From assembly GCF_910592395.1 (NCBI RefSeq), contig NC_088315.1, positions 9,180,501 through 9,240,500 of the forward strand: a stretch of 60,000 bases of DNA, in the 5' to 3' direction. The notes under the pieces are model-generated. The model saw nothing but the letters and a program-made list of their open reading frames with translations. It did not search any database and had not been told where the DNA came from. The position numbers and the translations under genes are program-made. Of the stretch, positions 44,501-54,035 are shown one piece after another; position 1 is the stretch's first letter; each line of letters opens with the position of its first letter. Origin of the DNA: Lineus longissimus. Its lineage: Eukaryota; Nemertea; Pilidiophora; Heteronemertea; Lineidae.

Positions 44501-45806
44501 AGTACAGCTGTTTCTACCATTATCTCCTGGTCCCTTTAGTTTCATCTTCTGTGCGACATCCGCCTCATTTTGCTTTGACGGGTCGTATATTATTTGTCTT
44601 TTGAAGCTGTGCTCTATGATCTTATATTCTCTCTTTCCAGTGACCGCCTGTTTGTGAATGGTAAAATCCGTTACGATGATTACATGGACCAGAGGACGGG
44701 CCAGAAGACAAGAAGCTGTTCTATTGTTGCTAGTGAGTAAGGGCTCACTGGGCCAGTGGGAACGTACATCTACGTATGCACCAGGGGGAGGGGGTTGGTA
44801 CAGCGGAGGGGGGGGTCTGTCCCAGAGCGTAGACCTACACAGCCGAAGTACTATTTTTACGCTAAGCACTTTTGTGGAAAATCTGCGGTTGGGTGCAGAC
44901 GGCCCCATATAGGAAAAAATAGCTGTTAAAAGGGTACAGTTTTGGCATAATATGCACAAGCTCCTTTGTTTCCCAGTCCGGGAATTTTGGTGTAATATTT
45001 TACCCCATCTGGCTGGTGTCGTAAGGTGGCACCCCCTATTGATCACAAAACATATAAAATGCCTTGAAGAGTTGAAAGTGAAAATATGGTACATGGTTTA
45101 GCAGTAAACCTTGTATACATCTGTTTAGCAGTAAACCTTATATACATCTGTTTAGCAGTAAACCTTATATACATCTGTTTAGCAGTAAACCTTGTATACA
45201 TCTATTGTGGTGGCTCCTGTGAGCTGTTTTGTACGATAGACATAAGAAGTTGCCACCAATTTAAAAAGGTTATAACTCGGCGTAGTCCCTAACTGGAAGT
45301 GAAACACGTTTGTCTTCTTCTTCTTCAGCGTTCGCTCTGCACTTGGAGGGGTCATTCTCCTAGGAGTAATCCTCCTCCAAGGCGGGATGAGCGTATCCTG
45401 CGTGCCACTACGGTTAGGCACCAATTGGGTTTATTGGCCTAGTGGTCCGACTTTGGCGAGAGAGATAAAGTCCACGCAAGCTACTCATGTTTCTCACTTG
45501 GTGGGGTCTTAGCTTGCCCTGGCATAGACACCAGGTACAAGGAACCTCGGTTTTGAGTCTCATTCGAAGGACTGAAGAGCCAGGAATTTTAGTTCCTTGA
45601 AAGCCACGCCGGTTCATCCAGACATACGATCATGGGTTCTCCCCGGGATCAAACCCGGGCCCCATTGCGTGGTGGCCAGCAGTGTAAACCACTAGGCCAT
45701 GAGGCTCCTTGAAACACGTCCTAACTTGTCTCTTCTCCTTCCAGATGAGGTTGTGAATCTAACAAAGAAATATCTCGAAGATAGCAGTGAATTTGAAGAA
45801 AATTAA
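41516..45806 (+). CDS. SSBP1: Mitochondrial single-stranded DNA-binding protein (6 coding exons, 158 aa)
   Basis: Exons: 41516-41551, 43001-43082, 43241-43357, 44108-44195, 44641-44732, 45745-45806. All introns are GT-AG, all phases match, and the 477 nt end in TAA. The protein coats single-stranded mitochondrial DNA at the replication fork. Residues 1-12 (MLKRVLGPLKTI) with the following RAVGEITRCYC form a basic, acid-poor mitochondrial targeting sequence. The OB fold follows: INQVNLMGRVGRDPEVRG, VIVFTLATN, TDWHRISVF (conserved tryptophan), GDRLFVNGKIRYDDYMD and TRSCSIVANEVVNL, in the same order and spacing as human SSBP1 (148 aa). The tail EDSSEFEEN is acidic. Exon 1 was chosen because it is the only upstream ATG segment with a phase-0 donor (GTAAGA) and a presequence-like peptide. 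Confidence 0.95.
41720..41766. repeat. Perfect-arm hairpin in SSBP1 intron 1
   Basis: ACCATGGAGG and TATAAATAAG pair with CTTATTTATA and CCTCCATGGT. The left arm alone carries an extra TAGGCC between the two halves, which would bulge. It lies about 10 bp left of a terminal-inverted-repeat element. Confidence 0.8.
41775..42838. mobile_element. About 1.06-kb terminal-inverted-repeat element in SSBP1 intron 1
   Basis: The termini are perfect 39-bp inverted repeats (41776-41814 and 42799-42837) beginning GCAGCGGTCAATGTAAACCC; a further T/A pair extends them to 40 bp. CAA flanks both sides, a possible 3-bp target duplication. Inside, 42118-42232 holds a second imperfect inverted repeat of about 38 bp per arm around ATGGTCT. 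Open frames are short (70 codons or fewer) and show no transposase features, so it appears non-autonomous. It takes up about 73% of the 1,449-bp intron. Confidence 0.82.
44399..44587. mobile_element. Family C short inverted-repeat element (SSBP1 intron 4)
   Basis: It begins TGTGACCTGTCACAGCAAAA and ends TTTTGCTTTGACGGGTCG. It keeps GTTGAGATAGACTGTTTGTT and TTCATCTTCTGTGCGACATC from the family interior. It ends about 50 bp from the exon 5 acceptor. Confidence 0.75.
45098..45205. repeat. 27-bp minisatellite, four copies (SSBP1 intron 5)
   Basis: The unit starts TTTAGCAGTAAACCTTATAT and adds ACATCTG. As 27 is a multiple of three, a plus frame reads LAVNLIYIC repeats. Copies differ at one G/A position only. 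Confidence 0.9.
45310..45709 (-). mobile_element. Full-length tRNA-derived SINE with 10-bp target duplication
   Basis: TGAAACACGT occurs at 45300-45309 and again at 45710-45719, flanking a 400-bp minus-strand element. Its 5' head (right side) has an A-box-like TGGCCTAGTGG and a B-box-like GGGTTTGATCCC separated as in a tRNA. The body follows, then a region with TTGGTGCCTAACCGTAGTGG and GGAGGAGGATTACTCC, and a tail of GAAGAAGAAGAAG. It lies antisense within SSBP1 intron 5. A second, 5'-truncated copy at 32572-32690 shares only the 3' part. Confidence 0.88.
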
Positions 45807-46435
45807 GAGTGGAGTACAGGAAGCTGAGATACCTTTTTTGTTCCTTGATTTTATGTGAGAGGTCAGGACAACTGCGTCTTCAAATCGATTCCAAGAGAAA
45901 TGACTGAAGCTTTCGCGCAAAACTGCCATTGCCACCAAAAAGTGCTTCTTTGGACTTGGATTCTCAAAACTTTTTTAAGATGACCATTCAATTACAAGCT
46001 TAAAATCAGCTGCTGTGATTTTTTTAATTGTTTTAGAGCTGTATTCAACTGATGTATGGAGAAGAAATCACACAAATATCAGACTACAATTATTTTGAGG
46101 AGAACTCTTTATGTCTCTTCGTCCCGCCACCTATCGCTACCCGCTAATATCGAGCAAATCATGTGACAATGTATCACTTATGCCAAGTTATAGACTTGAA
46201 TTAACCCACTCTGCCCTGGCAATGATGGAAATGTTGTTCAAAACTCTTATCTACAAAGTGTTGGATAAATATTTTCTCCTTATTCATCATTTGGGTATTG
46301 TAGACCCTATACAAGTTCTACTGGTGGAGTTGTTTTCTGTACAATGGTCAAGTCATGTGGTGTATGTGACAATAAATCAAAAATGATTTTAAGCATTTCT
46401 TATCATATTTATATATTGGTATTTTGTGCTAGTCA
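45807..46435 (+). other. SSBP1 3' UTR and flank
   Basis: About 570 bases follow the stop codon up to a canonical AATAAA at 46371-46376. A 91-codon open frame here (46111-46386) lies inside the presumed UTR and has no recognisable features. Confidence 0.6.
46371..46376 (+). terminator. Poly(A) signal AATAAA for SSBP1
   Basis: A canonical hexamer in TGACAATAAATCAAAAATG, downstream of the SSBP1 stop, followed by T-rich sequence. Cleavage would be expected 10-30 bases further on. Confidence 0.6.
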
Positions 46436-46436
46436 A

Positions 46437-47545
46437 TAACCAGCTGGAAGAGGTAATGACCAGCTGGAAGTGTCATGTTCACATCTGCCTATGATCTGGG
46501 GAACCAGCTCAGTTTATCTGGGAAATAGCCAGCTGGAAGAGGTAATGACCAGCTGGAAGTGTCATGTTCACATCTGCCTATGATCTGGGGAACCAGCTCA
46601 GTTTATCTGGGAAATAGCCAGCTGGAAGAGGTAATGACCAGCTGGAAGTGTCATGTTCACATCTGCCTATGGTCTAGGGAATGTGTTCATGACCAGCTCA
46701 GTTTACCTGGGAAATAACCAGCTGGAAGAGTTAATGCTGGCGGAGAAGTAGAAAACACCCCCTGGCAAAAGTGTCCAATCAACTATATTCTGACGGATTA
46801 TGGCATATAGTTCTGTAGAGGCTATTATCGTCAATAACTTGGAGATAAAAGCACATAGAATTTTTGTGCCCGGGACATTCAAAATCTTCTTCACACCTGG
46901 GTAATATGTTCATAACCAGCAAGAAGAGTTAATGCCAAGGAATTTGTGACTGGCTCTCATCTGGGTAATATGTTCATAACAAGCTGGAAGAGGTCATGGT
47001 GTCAGGGAATAAATGACCAGCTGGAAGGGACATGTACACATCTGGGAAATTTGGTCATAACCTGCTGGAAGAGATGCCAGGGAGATAATGGCGAGTTGGA
47101 AGTGCCATGCTCATATCGAAGGAATTTAGTTAATACCAGCTGGATGAGTTGACCGCAGGGAATCGATAACCAGCTGGAAGAGTCACGTTTGCGAGCAGCG
47201 AGAGGCTGGGAATCCGTCACCAGCTAGAAAGGCCACTGTTCCTGTCTATACAGGGAATATAACCAGCTGGATGAGTCACGTTTGCGAGCAGTGAGAGGCA
47301 ACGCCTGGGAATCCGTCACCAGCTAGAAAGGTCACAGTTCCTGTCTATTACAGGGAATATAACCAGCTGGATGAGTTGAAAGCTGAGGAATCGTGACCAT
47401 TTAGAAGGGTACTCTTGTTGACATAATATGCGGAATAAGTGTTTTGTGTCTTGTTCATAACTAGGTATTTACAACCGGCTGGAAGAGTTAGTGCCGGGGG
47501 ATTGATTACCAGTCTTGAGTATTTACAATCAGCTGGATGAGTTAT
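46437..47545. repeat. CAGCTGG-rich tandem array (90-bp units, then degenerate)
   Basis: Three close copies of a 90-bp unit (starts near 46440, 46529 and 46619) carry CCAGCTGGAAGAGGTAATGA, ACCAGCTGGAAGTGTCATG and GGAACCAGCTCAGTTTATC. To the right, shorter degenerate units keep the motif CAGCTGGAAGAG or CAGCTGGATGAG at 30-80 bp spacing up to 47545. The core CAGCTG is an E-box sequence. Confidence 0.85.
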
Positions 47546-48239
47546 CGCTGGCGGATTCATTAGACTGGACTCCATGGGCAGCCCATAGAGGGTTCAAAGG
47601 CGCAGGGTTCAAAGTTTGGTGCACTGACATTTTTTTGGTCAGCAAGGCACCTTTTGTTGGTAGCATATCACTATCGTAGCGTATCCCCAAATCGATAGCG
47701 TTGACCAGAAGTGCGATTGACACAGCCGATCGCCGCTTGCATAAAGAAATTAGTTCCTTCCAAAGTACAACTGAGTAAAAAGAAGGTGACATGTATGGAA
47801 AAGGAGAGAACATCGCTTTCAAATACTCCCGATAAAGATTGCACGGCCCAGTTCCTGAAACAGCTCAATCTCTTATAGCGAGGCGCCTTCTCCTGCACCT
47901 GGCACCAGGTTTATTCTTGTGTGGCACTAGCTGGGTTCCGGAAACAATGTCAAATTAGCGCTGATGCTGATGAGTGCTAAGTCAGCGCTCAAAATATATC
48001 AGCCGCAAGGCCCTACCTCCAAGTTCTGCCACTTGCTCGCTATGTCAAATGCAATGGCTGCCTTTTCTGTCAATTTCCCACCACAGCACATTAATAACAA
48101 AGTTACAGAAAATATGCTTATATTTTGCCGGCTTCTTAGCGTTAGACGACAGCATCGCATTCTGTAGGTTGGCGGATATCGGACAAATCGGGCTGCGGCC
48201 TTCAGGACAACATCAAATTTAGCAAAATTACCCTTCAAT
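47546..48239. other. Intergenic stretch, no supported gene
   Basis: There are overlapping open frames on both strands, the longest on the minus strand at 47999-48490, with no recognisable domain or splice context. Nothing else is evident. Confidence 0.4.
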
Positions 48240-48600
48240 GACTCAAATGTACGTTCGACCTTACATGGATTCCAGCTGAGGATGCCTCGTACCTGGTCGG
48301 TTCTGGAACACGAGGCATATTTGATGGCTCCACCGGAGGTTTTCCTCTGCATGCACTGGCTGAGAAAATACCGCGAAAACCCGGAGAAGAAGACGGGAAT
48401 TGATTGCTCTTTTGTTGACTTGCGTCCTGTGTTCCTTATTTGGCGGTGACGTCGTCCAGCGGCATTGACGTGAGAACGTCTTCGCGCCACTCATTGGTTC
48501 ATCCGGATCACGTGATCGTTTGAGCGCCTAATAAGGTAATGACGTCGTGACGCCAGCGTTACGCAAACGCCTTGACAACCATTCCAGAGAAATTCTTCGA
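48240..48600. promoter_or_regulatory. Promoter-like GC-richer stretch with CRE and E-box motifs
   Basis: CpG frequency rises here. GGTGACGTCGTCC (about 48444), ATTGACGTGAG, the 12-bp palindrome GATCACGTGATC (about 48508-48519) and TAATGACGTCGTGACGC (about 48537) are clustered upstream of a candidate first coding exon at 48679. TGACGTC and CACGTG are known binding words for CREB/ATF and bHLH-zip factors. That this is the promoter of the downstream kinase-like gene is an inference. Confidence 0.45.
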
Positions 48601-48678
48601 AGTTGGAGACGTTTCGAATATTTTCTGGCATTTTATCTCGTATTTATCACGAATTTATTAAATTTTCGTCGCCAAAAC

Positions 48679-48795
48679 ATGAGGAAGTCATTACCAGGAC
48701 GATGCTCTGCAACCAGAGTATCACCTCATCCGATGAAAATTCCATCTGCTGCCGAAAAAGCAATGTCTTTGCCAGCTTCAGCCGGAGCTCGGAGG
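48679..48795 (+). CDS. Candidate first coding exon of the kinase-like gene
   Basis: ATG at 48679 opens 39 codons (MRKSLPGRCSATRVSPHPMK onward, ending SAGARR) up to a strong donor, AGG|GTGAGT. Phase 0 agrees with the acceptor TTTTTCAG at 50899, whose frame runs without a stop into the kinase-like open frame; joining them would give 1,075 aa. An overlapping frame (MLCNQSITSSDENS) would hit a stop after that junction. The peptide is basic and serine/proline-rich, with no domain recognised. Support is splice-signal and phase only. Confidence 0.35.
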
Positions 48796-48944
48796 GTGAG
48801 TTGAATTTTGTCAGATGATTTCCCGCCATGCCTGATTATCATGTGTCATGAAGTATTTATCAGTTTTTTGTGATTTGAATTGATCTCAGCAGGGCAGCCT
48901 TACTCTATACTCTTTCGCCCTCCCCTCCTCCGGGCCTCCCCCCT

Positions 48945-49080
48945 CCCCTCGCTATCGCCATCGCCATCGCCATCGCCATTGCCATTGCCCTTGGCACTGC
49001 CTTCGCCCTCCCCTTCCCGCTCCCGCTCCCGCATGCCGACTCCCGCATGCCGACTCCCGCTCCCGCTCCCGCTCCCCATC
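48945..49080. repeat. CGCCAT and CCCGCT simple repeats
   Basis: TCGCCATCGCCATCGCCAT runs, then CCCGCTCCCGCTCCCGC with two ATGCCGACTCCCGC inserts. A C-rich microsatellite in the putative first intron. Confidence 0.85.
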
Positions 49081-50899
49081 CTTAGGATATCACTATTAGA
49101 GTGAGGGCGCAGGCCTATGGTCCCGCAGTTGCTGCACGTCTTCGCGGCATGATGAGATGCATTTTTTTATAACTGCCGTCGGCTCCACTGAATGACTTGG
49201 CGATCTCAAACCTTGGGGGTCAAGATCAACAGTGCATTTGCGACTGGCACACAAGAATAACATCAGAAATAGACTTTTGGCGGCCTGATGTCTGTAGTAT
49301 AATCCATTTAAAAGTGACCTATACAGCATGGTAATCCCGGTCCCATGAAATTTCGCGGATTAATAGTACTACGATACAGCCCGCAGAGGTTGTCAGTGTT
49401 GACTCCAGGGGCAGTCCATTGCGTTATCCTAATTAGGCCTCCTTTATGAAGAGGAAGAAGGTCGGTCCACTGCGTCCGGAGTGTAGTTTAGTCAATGTAT
49501 AAATCATGCAGAATCACAGGATGACTATACTGTTTTGTCATCGACCCCTGTCCTTGGCTCAATGGCTGTGGGCTGCAGTGTGTGTCTCTCATCGCCTATA
49601 TCCCCCCGCCTGTCACATCTGTTTGACTTCGGAGGCCATGCAGACCAAAGGTGACAATATCCTCCGAGTAATATTTTAACCATTTAGTGGATTTTTAATG
49701 AGTTCAGCTGTTTCTTAGATTGGCAAAATGGAGTCACTAGTCTAAAAGCTGCATCTTAACATTTCCAAGCTCCCCTCACTTCATTACTTTGTGTTCGACA
49801 AAAATATTGACGCTTGCCTTTCTTGTTCCCTTGCACCCCCCCCCCCCCCCCAACCCATTATTACAACAAAGCCCATTCAACCCATTATTACAACAAACTG
49901 CCAAGAAATTAGTGACCAGAAATAGTGCCTCGAAATTAGTCACCACTGCAACTTATTCATTGACTGCTACTGCTACAAAATACTTAGCACAACAAATGAT
50001 TAAAATCAATGAATATAATTTCTTTCTGTTCAGCATTTTTTACCATTGATTCAGGGATGTGACCATTTTAAGAGAATGTACAATACAACTTATAAGTAAC
50101 TTGATATAACAGCACCTATCTTTGTATATTGTAATTGTAGTCCTTTAATTGATATAACTCAATTAAACCAGGATTGGAAGAAGATTGGTAAGATGCCACC
50201 CATTGCGTCACTTTCGTTTTTCTGTGACGATCTGTTATTCATAACCTTGCAACAAATATATGCGCGTTTGTTTGATTTTTTTCATGATGTTTTAATGATT
50301 GATTGCTTTACTTGCTAATGTCTCTTAGCCATTTTGCCCGATTGCTTTCTCGTGCTATTTTGTGTTGTCAACCACCTTTATGCTATTGCTTATTCTATTT
50401 TTAACAATAACATTGCAAGTTTTCCTAACCAATGACCATTTGCCTCTGTTTATTTTTATCATTAATCGGCTTTGTTTATCCCACAAACATCATGTTCATA
50501 TAACTTTCAGCAATAGAACAAACTAAATTTTGTCTCATAAAACTAAGTCTAATTAAGTAGAAGAAGGCAAAAAAGTCTAATAGAAGAAGGCAACTGAACT
50601 TCTGCATGCGATTGAGAGACTGATAAAATTACCACCTCCTTTAACGAGGGCGAGGCGACTTCTTGTAAACACGTTTTCTATGAGGTGCAAATCCTCCTCT
50701 CCTCTGACCTTACATGTCGGTCTTAGTTGGTCTCTAATCTAGACCAGTGGCCCAGAACATGTCTAAAAACACACCAAAGATCTTTGGATACATATACAAT
50801 GTATATCTTTCGACTTATTCTTAAAATTGCAACAAAAACCGCGATGATTGATTTTACAGGATAATCAATATAACTTCAATTTGTGCTCTTATTTTTCAG
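49081..50899. other. Putative first intron of the kinase-like gene, little recognisable
   Basis: It contains a 16-base C run (49836-49851) followed by a short AACCCATTATTACAACAAA duplication (49852 and 49878). Otherwise it is AT-rich with no exon or transposon signal recognised. Confidence 0.45.
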
Positions 50900-51055
50900 C
50901 ACCATGGTTCTGTCAATAGAACCCTCGCCAAAGTCCTGACGTGGTGGAAGATCACCAGTGCACACTGGTGCGAGCTGGCAAGAAGGAAGAGCCTTTACAA
51001 GAAGTACATGATCTCACCTCCAGTCATCAACTTCAAGACAGGAGGCTGCCATGGG
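50900..51055 (+). CDS. Possible upstream exon segment joined in frame to the kinase-like frame
   Basis: Preceded by TTATTTTTCAG and ending at a good donor, GGG|GTGAGA. The frame reads VNRTLAKVLTWWKITSAHWC and later ISPPVINFKTGGCHG, a compositionally ordinary, tryptophan-containing peptide quite unlike the proline-rich sequence downstream. It may be the second exon of a separate gene whose next exon lies beyond the window, or the N-terminus of the kinase-like protein. I cannot decide between these. Confidence 0.4.
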
Positions 51056-54010
51056 GTGAGATGTTTTCATTCTAATTCTGATCATGCGTGTGATTGTCTG
51101 ATGAATATCATAGCTAGGGATGTTTTTCAGCATAGCTGGAGATTGCGGTCTGATATTTTAGCAATGGGTGACTCGCCACTGAGGAAACCGAAGCCGACAC
51201 CGCCACAGCTTGGATGTATTGAAGGGATCAGTGCGTGTTCTTCCCCAACAAGACAACCCAGAGATGTCGTATTCACAGTCACACCAACCGAACGAGCCGA
51301 ACTTTCCGCTCAACACCAAGTCACAGACAGCTTTAATTCCACTTTGCCAAAGGAACCAGCTGACTATGTAAATTGGCAACCACCTAAACCTGCCATAGTT
51401 TCCGCCTCTCATCAGCCTCGAGCCGTTGAAGACAAAGTCTCAGCTTCGCCGCAAGCCATGCAAAAGCAACATGACTCTGTGACCTTCCGATCGCCCGACC
51501 TTGCCACAGTTTCCGCTTTTCATGAAGACGAAGCTTCCGTGTCGCCGCGAGAACAACATGACTCTGTCTCTGTTTCCGTTTCGCCGCAAGAACAACATGA
51601 GTGGGTGACCTTCCGACTGCCCGAACCTGCCAGAGTTTCCGCTCTTCATCAGTATAAATCCGTTTCCGTCTTACCGAAAGAACAACCTTGCGATATGACC
51701 TTACCAATTCCACCAACCGAATTGGCCGAAGTTTCCGACTATCACCAGGTTGGACTACTTGATGACTACCTTTGCCTGTTTCCTTACACTGGATTTGTCC
51801 TAAGTTATCGCACACCGCCTCCTGGATTCTATTATGAAACGCCAAGACCACCACCTGGATTTGAGAACTTCATTCCGAGAAAGCTTCCAGTTTTGGCTCC
51901 CGTCTTCGGTCCGACACGAACTGATGACCACGCGTTGTTTGTTAGTCTGATGCCTAGGCCGGTTGATATTGCACATCCAACGCCGCCCCGGCCTCGACAT
52001 GACGAAGGTCACCAGCCATTGTCTTATCAACTTCTACAAGTACAACCACCTCCACCACCACCACCACCACCACCACCACCGCCGCCGCCAGAGTTCAAGT
52101 CCATAACCCTTCCAGATTATTTCTTGGATTCTGATATGTTGGAAGACATCTTATGCCGTCCCCATATCTTAAACAAGATTCCACCCATCAGACAGGTCGC
52201 ATGGAAGTTTTCGGCTCCCACCGAGTCTAACGAAGAAGACGTAACCATTACGATGATGATAGACAGGATGATGGTGCTGGCAAGGAGGGCTGCTACAGCT
52301 GGGTATATCCAGCAGGCGCATATGCCATTCGTCCCATCCAAGAGAATAACCTACGACTCCGATATGCACATTCTGGGGAAAGGTGCTTTTGGTGATACCG
52401 TGTCTGGTTCCCTGGATTTGGGAGGTGGGAAGACGATGCAAGTAGTTGTGAAGAGATATTTTGCATCTCACAGCCGAGCCGAAGATGTCCTTGAGAAGGA
52501 GGTCAAGATGAACCTTTATATTGGTGACTGTCCCTCTGTTCCTCGGTTCCATGGACTGGTGCCAGTCTTCCAGGAGGACAAGCTTCCATTCGGCATTATA
52601 ACGGAGAAGGTCGGTGATGGCAAGACATTATTCGAACTTCTGTGCGAAATCCCTGGGCCAAACAAAGAGCAATGGATTTTTATTTGCTACAGATTGGCAA
52701 AACACCTCGCAGCAATTCATTCCAGGGGTATCCTGCATTGTGATCTGAAGACGGACAATGTCGTTGTCGTGAAATCAGCGGATAGCCCTGCATACATGGC
52801 ATATGAACCTGTCATCATTGACCTCGGGAACGCGAGCATTGTTGGTCAGAATAATTGCTACACAAATGTCCCATCCGAAGCCAAACAAGACCGTTCTCAC
52901 TTTCTCGCACCTGAGATAAAGAATGGATCCCAATGCAGCCAGGCCGGAGATGTTTGGAGTTTAGGAATCATGATAGGTCGCATCTGCCACACTATCGACA
53001 TCCCTGAACTGTCTGATGAGTTTGACCAGTGCCTGAAGCTACGGCCACATCTAAGAGCAACAGCCAGCTCTGCCGAGGCAAGCCTAAGAAGTCTTTGTGA
53101 GACAATGGGGATCATAGAATACACGATTCAGACCACTCTTGACTCCGAAGAGCAAAGAGATGAAAGAAGTCAGGAAGAATTAGAGGCAGCAGGTTTGGTT
53201 CGACTTGGGCTCGAGATCCTACCGAAGGATGATCCACTGGCCACTGTGGTGATTGAGGTAATAGAGCCTGACTCTGTCCGATGGCAACAGAAGCCACCAG
53301 AATCAGGGCAAAGATGGAGGCCAGCGAGGAATGTGTTGGGGCAGGAGTTTGTTGTTCGCTTCCGTCTTAAGAACTTCCAGACTATCAATTGTGTTGCTAA
53401 AAAGTGTGAGATATTAGCCAACAGGGAGCGCTTCATGTTTGAAGCTAGGGTCTATTCCTTTCTCAATGACACAGATGTAACACCCATGTTCCGCGGCGTG
53501 GCCAGCCGTAAGTGCCAGCCTCAACATCCAGTTCTGCTCTTCGAGTATACTAAAGGCACGACATTGGGCGAGTTTATCAGGTATGGCCCACATCTCTCCA
53601 AAAAAGAGTGGATCATTCTTGGTAAAAAGATCTGCATGAAGCTGCAAACATTACACTCTAAAGGATTTGTTGTGAATGCCATCAAGGGCACAAAGATTCT
53701 GATTGACGATAATTTAGAACCCTTCTTTGTGGATCTGAGTCTATGCACGTATAAGCGAGGCTACCAGTATCAGTCAGACGTGACCAAACATCCACATCTG
53801 GCACCAGAAGTTAGACGTGGGCTTCGAACATCGTTGCAGGCTGACATCTTTAGCATTGGTTACATATTGCGGAGGATTATGAGGCGAGGAAAGTGTCTGA
53901 CGCTACAGGAGGCAGTTGGCTGTTGTCTCCAGGAGGACAAGGACTCCAGACCAGACCTGGAAACAGTCTTGCTACTGGTAGATGAGGCCATTGCATCGCT
54001 AGATATCTAA
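51008..54010 (+). CDS. Proline-rich protein with kinase domain followed by a pseudokinase domain (1,000 aa)
   Basis: An uninterrupted frame. Residues about 87-250 are degenerate repeats of about 35 aa ending in words such as VSALHQ or VSDYHQ. Residues 346-361 are a polyproline run. Kinase domain 1 (about 447-690) has a glycine loop GKGAFGDTV, lysine 482 in VVVKRY, HCDLKTDN at 577-584, DLG at 605-607 and APE at 634-636, so it could be catalytic, with HCD for HRD and DLG for DFG. Domain 2 (about 768-990) has the fold outline (HLAPEVRRG, ADIFSIGYILRRI), but its catalytic loop reads VVNAIKGTKIL and its metal site VDLSL, so it should be inactive. The start is unsure: ATG 51164 (MGDSPLRKPK) is an alternative, and the frame is open back to an acceptor at 50899. 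An optional 75-nt intron, 51056-51130, would keep frame. No orthologue was recognised. An intronless kinase block may suggest retroposition. Confidence 0.8.
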   Translation: MISPPVINFKTGGCHGVRCFHSNSDHACDCLMNIIARDVFQHSWRLRSDILAMGDSPLRKPKPTPPQLGCIEGISACSSPTRQPRDVVFTVTPTERAELSAQHQVTDSFNSTLPKEPADYVNWQPPKPAIVSASHQPRAVEDKVSASPQAMQKQHDSVTFRSPDLATVSAFHEDEASVSPREQHDSVSVSVSPQEQHEWVTFRLPEPARVSALHQYKSVSVLPKEQPCDMTLPIPPTELAEVSDYHQVGLLDDYLCLFPYTGFVLSYRTPPPGFYYETPRPPPGFENFIPRKLPVLAPVFGPTRTDDHALFVSLMPRPVDIAHPTPPRPRHDEGHQPLSYQLLQVQPPPPPPPPPPPPPPPEFKSITLPDYFLDSDMLEDILCRPHILNKIPPIRQVAWKFSAPTESNEEDVTITMMIDRMMVLARRAATAGYIQQAHMPFVPSKRITYDSDMHILGKGAFGDTVSGSLDLGGGKTMQVVVKRYFASHSRAEDVLEKEVKMNLYIGDCPSVPRFHGLVPVFQEDKLPFGIITEKVGDGKTLFELLCEIPGPNKEQWIFICYRLAKHLAAIHSRGILHCDLKTDNVVVVKSADSPAYMAYEPVIIDLGNASIVGQNNCYTNVPSEAKQDRSHFLAPEIKNGSQCSQAGDVWSLGIMIGRICHTIDIPELSDEFDQCLKLRPHLRATASSAEASLRSLCETMGIIEYTIQTTLDSEEQRDERSQEELEAAGLVRLGLEILPKDDPLATVVIEVIEPDSVRWQQKPPESGQRWRPARNVLGQEFVVRFRLKNFQTINCVAKKCEILANRERFMFEARVYSFLNDTDVTPMFRGVASRKCQPQHPVLLFEYTKGTTLGEFIRYGPHLSKKEWIILGKKICMKLQTLHSKGFVVNAIKGTKILIDDNLEPFFVDLSLCTYKRGYQYQSDVTKHPHLAPEVRRGLRTSLQADIFSIGYILRRIMRRGKCLTLQEAVGCCLQEDKDSRPDLETVLLLVDEAIASLDI

Positions 54011-54035
54011 TCAAACAAAAACAAACATAACGGCG

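Noticed and set aside
44408-45094. A 228-codon minus-strand open frame
   Set aside because: It lies antisense over SSBP1 exon 5, its introns and a family C element, and shows no recognisable domain. SSBP1 on the plus strand explains the conservation-bearing part.
45620-45709. Possible functional tRNA gene on the minus strand
   Set aside because: Box A and B words are present, but the sequence continues into a SINE body and tail within a target-site duplication, so it is a SINE head.
47999-48490. A 163-codon minus-strand open frame upstream of the kinase-like gene
   Set aside because: Cysteine- and arginine-rich with no recognised domain and overlapped by other open frames in CpG-richer DNA, which favours chance frames. 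It may deserve transcript evidence, but I cannot support it.
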